In this document: positions 48,301-57,907 of the stretch, in pieces
Numbering within the stretch: position 1 is the first letter of the stretch
Layout: every line of letters starts with the position of its first letter
Assembly (NCBI RefSeq): GCF_947242115.1
Contig: NC_074723.1
Span: forward strand, 30,289,543 to 30,353,542
DNA length: 64,000 nt
From: Biomphalaria glabrata
Taxonomy: Eukaryota; Mollusca; Gastropoda; Planorbidae
Reading direction: 5' to 3'
Program-made: the position numbers and the translations under genes
The notes under the pieces: generated by a model
What the model saw: only the letters and a program-made list of their open reading frames with translations
Databases searched by the model: none
Told to the model about the DNA's origin: nothing

Positions 48301-48329
48301 GTACCTTCATCTACGCAGCACATCGATAG
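36398..48329 (+). CDS. CYP4-like: Cytochrome P450 family 4 (CYP4F-like), complete, 12 coding exons
   Basis: Predicted ER-anchored haem monooxygenase; CYP4 enzymes omega-hydroxylate fatty acids and eicosanoids, but the substrate here is unknown. Exons: 36398-36538, 38399-38546, 39134-39321, 40373-40497, 41189-41251, 41883-42006, 42828-42963, 43938-44061, 45551-45681, 46388-46535, 47473-47538, 48230-48329 (stop TAG). All introns are GT-AG and all phases agree, giving 497 residues, a normal CYP4 length. Visible: N-terminal hydrophobic anchor (about 3-20), C-helix WARSR (128-132), I-helix FEGHDTT (307-313; E308 is the glutamate that esterifies haem in CYP4 enzymes), K-helix EGLR (365-368), PERF (419-422), haem loop FSAGPRNCIG (438-447) with ligand Cys445. 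The exon 5 donor is 41252 (gtacgt), not 41256, because this fits the canonical acceptor at 41881-41882 and the paralogue. The start is the first ATG, before the anchor. Family is certain, subfamily less so. Confidence 0.95.
36740..37460 (+). mobile_element. LINE reverse transcriptase fragment (L2/CR1-like) in CYP4 intron 1
   Basis: In-order pieces: [18 protein letters not shown] with the catalytic FADD (36837-36848), [76 protein letters not shown]. This is palm, thumb and beyond of an L2/CR1-type RT. Frameshifts and stops make it inactive. It lies in the sense orientation of the host gene. Confidence 0.85.
37640..37800 (+). repeat. SINE family B copy in CYP4 intron 1
   Basis: 'gtggtaactctggactgtta', box B 'gtgccgggttcaaacacagt', then 'catgcgggagttttgggcta' and the tail 'ttctgaagaaacatccaaac'. 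Contains a C-run at 37713-37724. Confidence 0.6.
38813..38996. mobile_element. hAT-type MITE in CYP4 intron 2, 184 bp
   Basis: Termini CAGGGGCGTAGCTAGG and (complemented) CAGTGGCATAGCTAGGG. A perfect 8-bp target duplication, ataatatc, flanks it (38805-38812 and 38997-39004). The interior 'gggggcccctgcattttgca' matches the copy at 58067-58273. Confidence 0.9.
39380..39970. mobile_element. Solo LTR of an LTR retrotransposon in CYP4 intron 3, 591 bp
   Basis: Begins TGTCACGAG and ends ATCATCACA, so it has the TG...CA form, and is flanked by a perfect 5-bp duplication GATAC (39375-39379 and 39971-39975). No internal coding part remains, as expected after LTR-LTR recombination. The family is not identified; a Gypsy-type origin is a guess from the TGTCACGA start. 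The intact target duplication argues for a moderate age. Two TTCTAGAA words lie inside. A fossil. Confidence 0.75.
40780..40975 (+). repeat. SINE family B copy in CYP4 intron 4
   Basis: 'gtgtggttagtgctctgggc' head, box B-like 'ggttcagggttttagccct', 'cttgcaggagggttgagcta' and the tail 'ctgaaggaacatccaaaatg' then 'taaaacaaacaaa'. Confidence 0.65.
42299..42578 (+). repeat. Minisatellite in CYP4 intron 6, 46-bp unit x about 6
   Basis: Copies of 'tggggatggcagtgggtata' + 'atatcaatgtggaccatcag' + 'gatgac' start at 42301, 42347, 42393, 42439, 42485 and 42531. Copies differ at a few positions (gggcata/gggtata, gataa/gatga). The frame through it is not conserved as coding. Confidence 0.93.
43331..43610 (+). 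repeat. SINE family A copy in CYP4 intron 7
   Basis: Head 'gtggtcgctgagcggtgaag', diverged box B 'ccatgtttgaatcatggtga', body 'cagctctaatgggtagacat', end 'gcaaggtctgaaagaggaac'. The flanks attaaaaacca (left, ending 43332) and attaaaaaacca (right, 43611-43622) look like a target duplication. Confidence 0.8.
44240..44350 (-). repeat. SINE family B fragment in CYP4 intron 8
   Basis: Minus strand: box B-like 'ggttccaggtttgaaccctg', then 'cccatcccaaagcctgctgt'. It follows 'cttcagaatggaag' on the plus side, the family tail. Confidence 0.5.
44710..45240 (-). mobile_element. LINE 3' fragment (L2/CR1-like) in CYP4 intron 8, antisense
   Basis: Minus-strand frame: [80 protein letters not shown]. It ends in the 'aagtaatgtctgtattttat' block and a (TAAGA)n tail at 44727-44745. 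Same family as 23125-23455 and 36740-37460, and one of the better preserved copies. Confidence 0.85.
46028..46265 (+). repeat. SINE family C copy in CYP4 intron 9
   Basis: 'tgtgcccgagctgtaaaaac', box B 'gagtttgaatcccagcttga', 'aaaagcagcatggaaacctc', 'cccagatacctcatccccac', 'gagcatgctacaagtatgaa'. It aligns with the minus copy at 16178-16415. Confidence 0.7.
46835..47410. mobile_element. LINE fragment (plus) interrupted by a second LINE fragment (minus) in CYP4 intron 10
   Basis: The outer piece reads LLPQPHDI before the break and SNTQYGTA after it (plus strand); joined they match the LLPLQPNITNTLYGSAEQL text of 51650-52030. The insert (about 46879-47365) is antisense and encodes [20 protein letters not shown] then [11 protein letters not shown], another RNase H-type LINE tail. 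'gacatatcca' occurs at both junctions (46869-46878 and about 47369-47378), a target duplication. Confidence 0.8.
47620..47990 (+). repeat. Dispersed AACTTGATC-family repeat in CYP4 intron 11
   Basis: 'ttcttgtatcaagttgaaac', 'ttgacaagacatgaatcagt' and 'gttaattaattattggttat' blocks shared with the other family members. Confidence 0.55.
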
Positions 48330-48367
48330 AAAGAATGGCCTATTTTTTTTTCCAATTTGTAAATTCA

Positions 48368-48373
48368 ATTAAA
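48368..48373 (+). terminator. Candidate poly(A) signal (ATTAAA) of CYP4 gene 1
   Basis: ATTAAA lies 39 bases after the stop codon, in an A/T-rich 3' UTR. It is the nearest signal seen. Weak motifs are common in such AT-rich DNA, so the site is tentative. Confidence 0.4.
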
Positions 48374-48533
48374 GAAATGTAAATCATAGAAAAGAACCGT
48401 ATCTAAAATTAATTTTAGGTATTTTTATTGAAAAAAAAAACAAACTATAACAAGTATGTAGCTGAAGCTATGAATATACTATAAAAGTAATTTTGTTACT
48501 GAAATAATTGTATCTTTAAATAATTGTATTATT

Positions 48534-49110
48534 ACAATACCTCTATTCAAGTCACTCTTTTGGAGGTGAACCCTATAGGTGGGCAAAGAGTGGGTGGGAG
48601 CAATTCTCAAAAACAGCTCTAATGATTTTCCTAGAAATTTGACAGTTTATATATATCACAAGGAAAAGGATCTCGTTGATCACAATGAGAGTACTCTAGC
48701 TTGTCATAAGTTTTCAAAGTATAGAAAAATAATAGAAATTTAGCCGGAAAACTAGAAAATCTTTTTCTTGAACAGTCTATACTCTTCGGGTAATTCTGCC
48801 CCATTAATTCAAGAGTTTAATAAGTTGATGTTCAGGAACATGTTGTGTGAGTCTTCTTAGTCTTGATATAAAAGCCTATCATTATAATATAGTCTAGTAC
48901 GTTTATACCTTCGCTTAATAAGAATTTATTCTCGGCAGAGGGGATTTGGGGTGGGAGGGAAGGAAATGGGACGGGGTAAAAAATTTTCTTTTTATTTATA
49001 TCTAGCATTTAATAGTTATTAAGAGCAACATAATAGCTGTATAAGATGCATAAAGGAGGTATTGTCTCTTTAAAAAAAAAAGTATTTTTATGTTTTTCAT
49101 GTTATATTCA
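48534..49110 (+). repeat. Long dispersed repeat, copy 1 (downstream of CYP4 gene 1)
   Basis: Starts 'acaatacctctattcaagtc' and carries 'tttatatatatcacaaggaa', 'cttgttgatcac'-like text and 'tgtataagatgcataaagga'. It corresponds in order to 56746-57360 in gene 2 over roughly 560 bases with moderate divergence. Non-coding. Confidence 0.6.
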
Positions 49111-50526
49111 TGACATTTTTCACATTCTTCAATGATTTAGCTACATACAAGTATTCTGTTTTGATGTCAATTTTATGGTAAAATCGCCTTGTTTTTGTTG
49201 CATGCTAATGCTTTGAGGCCTTCAAGGTCTAACTGCATAGCTTAATACTAAAAATATTAGGAACCCATTCGGGTATGAGCACAGCACCTGGTAAAAACAT
49301 TGAAATCCTGATTATGCAAACTTGTTTAACTTTAAATTGTGGTATTGCTTGATTTGAATACTCTTCTTTGTTCTTATTGAAAAAGTAGTTAGTTACAAAA
49401 ACTCGTTCGTACCTCACTCGGTCAGACTCTATCACCGCCACTCATTGATCAGGGAACATGAAATGCACCAAGATACCTGTGTGTAGTCGCTGAATGAACT
49501 CTTTATGTTGTCTGTTGTATTTATGTGTATTTTTCTGTTGTGTTGTCTTTATATGAGAAACGAGTCCTTGTAATCACAACAAATTTCCGTAAGGATCAAT
49601 AAAGCAGTCTTAGTCTTAGTCTTAGTCTTAGTGAACTTGGTTGAGACCGGTTACTGATAACTCTAAATAAAAAAGAAACATTGAACATTATCTGGGGCTC
49701 TATACCTTTTCACATGCCCATAACAAGCCAGCCGGTTTATAGTACTCACTCTTCATTCCGCTGCTATTGATTGATTTCTAGCATCTTACTGTGTGTTTGC
49801 AGGGCTTATGGTATTTTAGTCTGAGTGGATATGTTTAGTGAGAGAGGTCTCATCCCCAGCCCCTCTCCTGCACCAGACCAATTGGACTGTGTTATACTCA
49901 CTTTCAATTGTTATATTAGAATGGCATCAAGTTGCTCAAAACTTTTTTTTTGAAGATTAAATACACAACTCATATACAAAAGATCATAGCCTTTTACTTG
50001 ACTTTTATTCAATTGTTTCCCTTTTTTAAGGGTATATCTCTTTTAATCTGAAGTCAATTCCTGGTACTTTCCACTTCAAACTATTTGTATTCTACTGGAA
50101 TATGATTGCCACTCCTAGACAGGAAAATATTACTTTTATTATAAGACCAAAAGGTCTTAGATTATTCTTTGGTCAGTCAATTTAAGAGGTATCATTTGTG
50201 GTGGCTCATTTGTAAATGACTTGGTCTCGGGACCAAAAGATGTGGAGTTCAGATCCCATTGAAGCGTGAGATTTTGGACTTTTCTAAAGAGATGATACTC
50301 ATTGATGGCTGTTGACTTAACAGTCCACACTCCCCAGTATTAACTTACAAGAATTTCATCCTACAGGCGAGGCATGGAAATATAAATTACAACTCATTTT
50401 AAGTATGATTTAATCAGAATGTTTCTAGTCTTTTGTATTGATGTTGTTGTTGAAAACTAAAAGTATTTCTCAATTTGCTTTAGTTTTGTTGCTTTGTTTA
50501 TTAGTAGTAGTAAGCGTAGTAAAAGT
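49111..50526. other. No gene seen; intergenic
   Basis: 49545-49635 holds a dispersed repeat tail ('taaggatcaataaagc' then four 'agtctt' units). 50185-50345 has a possible tRNA-like head ('ggtctcgggaccaaaagatg', 'gagttcagatcccattgaag') but no clear family. Confidence 0.5.
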
Positions 50527-51160
50527 GAAGTTCCTTATGGTGTATTTGATGTATTGGAGTAATTAGACTGATGATGTTAAGGTCAACAGTTTCTTTGGCC
50601 TATGATTAATGAGGCTGCCATGTGGCCAGCAAAACAACCAACTGCCTTTATTTTCCCCCACCTTAAGTCGGGCACCCGTTAGAGTTGGGTGGACTCGTGG
50701 GCGCCTTAAAATTCCAGAAATTCAAAATCTGTCTTCACCAAGATACGAACACAGGTTCGGATAGCAAGCGCTTAGCCACAGCACACAGTTGACATAGTGA
50801 TCGAGTGGTAAAGGTGGCCTGACATTAGTTGGAGAAGAGTAAATGCGGTTGGTCATTGTGCTGGCCACATGACACCCTTGTGAACCATGAACCAAAGAAT
50901 CAGATGAACTTTACATCATTTGTCCTATTAATTGCAAGGTCTGAAAGGGGAACTATTTCAATGAGTGAATGAAGACAAGCGATTTTTATTTTCGGAATCT
51001 TTAAGGCGCCTCTATATTAGGTACCTGACATTTGGTTGGGGAAAAATAAAGGCAGTGTGTCGTTGTGCTGGCCCCATGACAACCTTGTTAACCATGGACC
51101 ACAGAAACAGATGAGTCGTATAAATTGCAAGGTCTGAAAGAGAAACTTTTACTTTTTTAA
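50527..51160. repeat. Cluster of three SINE family A copies
   Basis: A minus copy (50527-50778; 'gccacagcacac' side, 'aagatacgaacacaggttcg') is followed head-to-head by a plus copy (about 50795-50960) and a truncated plus copy (about 50962-51150), the latter two sharing 'gtgctggcc(a/c)catgacaaccttgt'-type text and 'gcaaggtctgaaag' ends. Confidence 0.7.
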
Positions 51161-51239
51161 TTCAATGATTAGCAATAAGTGTTCAGAAGTATATGCAAAT
51201 AATAAAGTCCATAATGTAAAGTCGCAATTGTTTTCTAGA

Positions 51240-51302
51240 AAAATATAAGTGGCATTTTTAAAATTTCTCACGCAGGCTGCCATAATTCTCGCGGCTGCAC
51301 TG
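51240..51302 (-). mobile_element. hAT terminus fragment (same family as 34349-36237)
   Basis: Reverse complement reads CAGTGCAGCCGCGAGAATT then 'ggcagcctgcgtgagaaatt', the right-end sequence of the 34349-36237 element. No partner end was found. Confidence 0.6.
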
Positions 51303-51639
51303 TTTGTGCTCTGGATAACTACCCTTTCTGGATACAGATGCCCTAAACGCTTGATCAAAGCCCAATATTTTGACCATAATTGGATGACGTCCTGGTCGTT
51401 TGAGCTCTGTACTATCTATCTCGATGGTCCCGGAAGTAGAAATTTACATAAACAATGCGCAAGACAATAAGATAATATACACAAATTTTATTTAGCAAAC
51501 ACATTAAAGAAAAAAAAAAGCAACAACAAAAGTTAACATGTTTTTAAGATTTTACTTTTCTTCTACATATTAAACAGTAGATATCAATAATTGTAAGATT
51601 TTAAGTACAGCAGGAAGTTTTTAGTCATCCAATATTACG

Positions 51640-52030
51640 AACACATAATGTGTAGATGACTATACAAAGAAATGACCATGCCAAAAAAACTGGACAGTAT
51701 TAACTTCCTCCCCCGCAAAGAACAATTAACGGTTTTTCAACTAAGAACAGGAGACACACCTCTTAAATTACCATCTTAACAAAATAAATTCTACACACCT
51801 AACCCTTTGTAAACAATGCGCCAACCATTATAAAACCGTAAACCATATCCTCTTTGAATGCCCTTTCCTAATCCACCTTAGGCAGACCCTACTACCACTA
51901 CAGCCCAACATAACCAACACTTTGTACGGCAGTGCTGAACAACTGATCATGGAGAGGGTGGCACTGAACCACAGTTTACAGGGATTTAAATGCCTCACTA
52001 AAGTAGATTTTTTCTATTTAACAATTTAAG
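51640..52030 (+). mobile_element. LINE C-terminal fragment (I-clade-like RNase H tail)
   Basis: Plus-strand text, with frame changes: EQLTVFQLRTGDTPLK, LCKQCANHYKTVNHILFECP, FLIHLRQTLLPLQPNITNTL, YGSAEQLIMERVALNHSLQG. Same family as the outer piece at 46835. It is a relic with stops and frameshifts, lying between the two CYP4 genes. Confidence 0.8.
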
Positions 52031-52183
52031 TTAATAGCCCTTTTGTTACATTGAAACACATATATCAAGCTTGTTTCATCGTTTTCTATGGTAAAAGGCT
52101 ATCAAGAGAACTTTCAATTATATTAACTTCTTTATAAAATGATTCATATAATGCTACCACTACTGTCTTCCCCACTGTACTCA

Positions 52184-52345
52184 TGTTGATTCAATCTACT
52201 ATATATATTACAAATGTGTGGTTATTCTTAAGGTTGCTTATTTATATATGGTATGAGACAACCTATTTTAAAAAAATACTTACAAGTAAAAATTTATAAC
52301 TTAGAAGGCTAGAAACAAAATTAAACGAAATTATTTACAAAGTTC
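52184..52345. repeat. Direct repeat copy 1 (~163 bp) downstream of CYP4 gene 2
   Basis: 'atgttgattcaatctactat', 'aaatgtgtggttattcttaa', 'acttacaagtaaaaatttat', 'aactta gaaggctagaaaca' and 'attatttacaaagttcc' recur in order at 53119-53282. The pair brackets the last exon of gene 2. Confidence 0.8.
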
Positions 52346-52523
52346 CAGAATTCTTTATAAAAAAAAATTGTACCCTCGATTTTTAAAAGCGTTCTGTCTT
52401 TTCTGGTGCACTTATCTACCTTATGTCGTAAAATGTGTTTATATTTAGCATGAAGCTTCATAGTGATCCAGAAGAAAAGACAAGGAAAGTCTTTTATGTA
52501 TTATATAGTAATGTAAAATGCTT

Positions 52524-52529
52524 TTTATT
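52524..52529 (-). terminator. Candidate poly(A) signal (AATAAA) of CYP4 gene 2
   Basis: On the minus strand a canonical AATAAA lies about 120 bases past the stop of the paralogue. It faces the other gene, as expected for a convergent pair. Confidence 0.45.
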
Positions 52530-52647
52530 TACAATAATTAGATCAAGTTTGACAATTTAACATGTTTAGCTCTAAATAACATCCTTATAGTAATAGTTTA
52601 AACATTATAAATTGCTTTTAGAGTTTAAGTTGAAAAAAATTCTGTCT

Positions 52648-55600
52648 TTATCGTCTTGCTTTGGCGCGAACAAAAACTCCCTTCTCTGACTTCATAGTCA
52701 CAACTGGCAACCTAAGAGCCTCGTAGCCAGGATCTAAACTTAGTTGAAAGCTGAAATAAATAAAAACTATGTCTGACATTGAATTATCATTATCTTTAAT
52801 TAGGCTTTGTGTTCATTTCCAGATCATTACAAAATTTTTAAAAATCTGTATATAAGAAAAAGGAACATATTTTTTTTTGAAACATAATTCCCTCTTTGTG
52901 AAGCGGATGACCTTATCTTAGAAGTTGTGTGATATTTACCTACGACAAAATGACTTCTTTTTAAATACTTAAGTTCGTATCTATTAGAGTCCACATTTAG
53001 GTTGATCTAATAAATTTAATATATAAATCCGGAAGTTAGGTATATGTAGCCTATGTAGGCTTATGTATGTATGTTCCCGCATAGAAATCAAAATCGGTTA
53101 CGTTGCGCAAAATTAATGTTGATCTAATCTACTATATATATTATAAATGTGTGGTTATTCTTAAGGTTGCATGTTAATACATGGAATGAGATAACCTATT
53201 AAAAAACAAACTTACAAGTAAAAATGTATAACAACTTAGAAGGTTAGAAACAAAATGAAACGAAATTATAAACAAAGTTCATAAAACTTGGTATAAAATT
53301 TGTATAGATCATGGCGGAGACCATAGTAAGTATGTTTAATGTCCCTCCTTCAACCGGAAACCCCAAAAATAACATCAAAATAGCTAAATATATCTCTATT
53401 AAAGAAAGAAACTTTTAAACTATTCGAATAAACCCATTTTGACAGTACTTTATATTAGATGTGAACATGTCGGCTTAACGGGTAAACCCATTTTCACACT
53501 CTACTTTTAATTTCTTGGCAGATTTTAAAAATTGTAAAATGATTATTCGTCAAGTTTGACAGATTTAAATTCAATACACTAGATCAGTAATACCCAAACT
53601 AAGGACCGCAGGCCGCGGGGAATATCCGGCTAGTGACCGCTAGTCTTTATATAAAATACAATGAAGTAAGATAAATCAAACATGACACAGTTGATAGAAC
53701 TTATCTTATCTTATCTTATATAATACTTACTTTTGAATTACTTTACTTATCGTTACTTTCATCTCGTTCATGGCAAAATTTTGGCCAATACAGTTTCTGA
53801 AGATAAATCAAAATAATATGAAATAAACACAAAGGTGATAAAATAGTTTACAGGTAAACATAGAGATAGAATTATCTAATAAAGAGTTTTCGGGTAAAGA
53901 TAGAATTAGTCGATAAAGAGTTTTCAGGCACACAATAATATAATTTCAATAATGTAAAAGTATGTATTCACTCAATGACTTACAACTTATTGAAAAACAA
54001 AAGGGGAAACTAACTCGTGGTAATAAAGGAGGCTCGAGACGAAGATTTAACTGCCACGCATTGAGATATGGTTAAAATTACATCTCAATTTTTTTTTAAA
54101 TTCAATTTGCATTAGCTACATTTAATTTAACGACCTCACGGTTGTCAAGTTAATCGTGAAAATCTCCAATGGCTAAAGGTTAACGAAGGTGTCATGTGGC
54201 TAGCAAGACCTACCAGATTTACTTCATCAAAGTTAAGCAGGCACCTATTATTATTGTTATAACCCTAGTGGCGGACTGCAAGAGTTAATGTGTGCGGCCT
54301 ACTGACACACATGATTCAGGCGGCGCCTTCATCACCGAGGTCACGTTTCAGGCCAATCACACAGGTCAAGGGCTGTTCAACAAGGGACATTACTGCTAAT
54401 GCACGCAATATGACCAATGTTATGGTCACGTGACCAAAAAGCTTTTACAGACGAGTGGAGTCCAGGTCAGCAAGCAGTAAGGACGGTGCGATACCTTGTG
54501 AGTCCTTGAAAATGTAGCTGTACGAGTGAGAGAGACTTGTAATGTTAAGTTAGGCAGTTCTGTTAAGTACAACTAATCAATTTGAAGTTACTGTGTGTTG
54601 AATTGGCTGTTGATGTATTTGTAATTAAACCGCCACTTTGTTACTTCAAGCTCTTGTTGTCAAGTTTTTGTATTAGATGTGCTGTGTTGTGTTTAGCAGT
54701 GTTTGCAGAAGGCCTGATAGAGGAGAAACCAATTATTGAGAGGCGCGGTGGCTGAGCGGCTAAGCGCTTGGCTTCAGAACCTGGAGTCCCGGATTCGAAT
54801 TCCGACGAAGACTGGGCTGTTCAATTTCGGGATTTTTTTGGCGCCTCTGAGTCCACCCAGCTCTAATGGGTACCTGACATTAGTTGGGGAAAAGTAAAGG
54901 CGGTTAGTCGTTGTGCCGGCCACATGACACCCTCATAAACCGTAGGCCACAGAAATGCTTAATAAAACAAGAACAGAAGGATCTCCTAAGCATCTTCAAT
55001 TTTTTAAAAAGTAGTACAGGGTCCACGCAATGAGAAATATAGTCCGATTTGTCAGCAGCATTTAGTAAATCTAGACATTGCTAGAACTGTAGGTATACCT
55101 TGATCCAGCAGAGAATGGAAGAAACTGGAACGGGTCCATGTTCTTCTGATTGTCAGGATGGAATCTTTCTGGCTTGTATTCAAAAGGCTCTTCCCAGACA
55201 TGGGGATTGTGATGGAGGGCATAGATCTGAATACTTACTCGGCTGCCTGGTAATAGAGGAATATACTTTTGAGTTACTGTAGCCTTCTGTAGTAGGCCTA
55301 TATTAGGGGATTATGCATTATGCTTATTAGAATTGGATTTAAATAGGTTATTTAAGATGATCAACTTTCCCATTTAATAGGTTTTCATCGATAAAAGGTA
55401 TTTAATGAGTTTAACTGCACTTATGAATGCTTGGGAAAGACCTCTTTAAACACGCTCATCCCCCAATGCAGGCTATATTGAGCATAAAGCTTACGATCTT
55501 AAAGGCCTACATTTATAAAGCTATCACCTTTTTAAGTAATCATTTAAAGTTTAAAATCACTACAATTTTTTTTTCAACAATTATTTTGTGTATGAAATTG

Positions 55601-57871
55601 TGTATCGGAAAATACCGGGTACTTGAAATAAGATAGTACTAAAAAAAACTACACAGATTTTGGGTAAAATACTCATCAAATAAAGTTCTGTAAATGTGTA
55701 ATTTCACGCGCTAGTTTCAGGTCTTTTATTTTTATAACCCTGTATCGGGTTTTATCCCAACTACCCGTATTTTTGTGCAGAATTTTTTTCTCTATCAGGC
55801 ACACTTAAAATTATAGCATAATAATGTCAGTTTAATTTAAAAAGAGAACTGAAAAATGCAAAGATATATAAGGAAAAAAGCGACTTCCGGCCCAATACTT
55901 TTTAATCAAAGAAACGAAACGGACTTGTCCAACATTGCCCATTTCTAGTCGCACAGATGTATTAAATTATTATTATATTACAAATTAGATTACATGACTG
56001 ATCCAAACTAATTGACACAACTACGCTTAAGTTTAATGTGATAATCTGACATTCGTCATGGCTTGACCTGCAGGCAATGTGTAGCCTTGAATAACACAAT
56101 CTTCGGCAAGTTTCCTTTCTATAACAGGCACTGTGGCATTTAGACGTAAGCTTTCTTTGATACACATGGTTGTGAACTCGAGTTTAGACAGGTCACTCCT
56201 GAAACGAAATGTATGGAAATGGCTAATAATTAATTTAATTACCACTTTTTATGTGACATATTTTTTTTTTTACAATACCTTTCAGGGGCGGACTGGATGT
56301 AAAAATCGGCCCGGGCGATTCTATACAATCCGGCCCACTAATTGGATATCAGGGCATCCAGTTCTACTAGCTCTAGGTCTACCTATCCTCAAAATCATTA
56401 TTTTAAGTTGGATAATGTATCGATATTTGTAAACATCTTCTATATCTTAATTAGAAATATAGATCTTATGTTGCTAATTAGTTGCTAAGTGTAGGATGTA
56501 GACTATTACATTATATCGGAGAATGTGTTAGATTTAATTAGTCTAAACATTGTAGAGTCTGTAAACGATTTCTTTAATCACGACGTTCAGATAGTCACTT
56601 TTATAAGAGAATAGTATAAAACCTTTAACAATTTTATACGTGTCATAGAGGCATCCATGCGGCCGTTTCGGTGGCCCAACAGGCCCATTTGGGTACCAGC
56701 CCACCGGGCATTTGCCCGAATGCCCATATAGCCAGTCCGCCCCTGATACCTCTATTCAAGTCAGAACATCATAAAGGGTGGATGGCTTAAGGGTGGAAAC
56801 TGGACGCTGATTTCAAAAGAATCTGAAACATTTTTTCTTCTAGAAAGTTAACAGTTGATATATATATATCGCTGAGAAAAGAAATAGCAACTTGTTGATC
56901 ACACGGGGAAAACAGTTATCTTTTTTTTTTCAAGTAAAACAACTAAAAAAATAAATTATATTTAAATTTGGCTAGAGAACGAGATCTAGGTCTAAATCCA
57001 ACATCGGTTTTGAAAGGACTATCGCGTTCTTGAAAGGACTATGGCATTCGAGAATTTACGAATGTAATGCATTATTTATTCTTTAGCTTAATAATTAATA
57101 TTCAGGATTTTTGTTCGCATCGTTTTGTAAGTCTAGATCTAAAAGGCATATCATTAGAATATTATTAAGTGTAGTAGATCTATAGGACCTACATTCGCTT
57201 GACCAGGATTCTTTCTCGGGGGGAGGAGGTAGCGAAGTAAGAAATGATCCATCGTTTTTTAATCTAACATTCATTAGTTATTTGGAGAAAAACAATCGCT
57301 CTATAAGTTGTATAATGCGGGTATCGTCTTTTTAAAATATATATAAATATATTTTATGTTTTCTTGCCCAATGCAATGAAAGCGTCACTTTGGTGTATGT
57401 GTGTGTGTTTAACCCTTAAAACGCGTGAGGTAGTTTAGCCTCTAAACATGACAATTGTAATTCCATTTTGAATGCACTCATTGTAAAATAGCCCAGCACT
57501 TCAAGGGTTAAACACTGGCCCAAGGAAATGGCTGTTCAATGGCAGATTCAAAACTTTGATTGTGCAGGTGGCGATGTTTAACGTTTGAGGTAAATACGTT
57601 TGAAATGCTCGCCCCACCCCTTCCTAACGGGAAACTGTTTCCAACAACCCAGCACTTCCAAAATCCGGGTACTGTCGGTAGTATCTTTAAGCCCCACATG
57701 TTAAAGAAAACAATTCACGACACTGTAGACCATCAATAAAGTTTAGAAACTGCTAAATATGATTTTTAAAAAAAAAAAATAATCGGTACGTCTATTCATG
57801 ATAAATAAATAAATTTTCAAAAAAAAGACCGAAAAGTTGCGTGAATCAGACATAATGCGTGTGTGTGTGAT

Positions 57872-57907
<36 letters not shown>

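Noticed and set aside
49602-49632. Possible telomere-like hexamer run
   Set aside because: Four or five AGTCTT units at the tail of a dispersed repeat; it is not the TTAGGG repeat expected in molluscs.
54285-54725. A second solo LTR
   Set aside because: The layout looks suggestive, but no matching target duplication or firm TG...CA boundaries were found.
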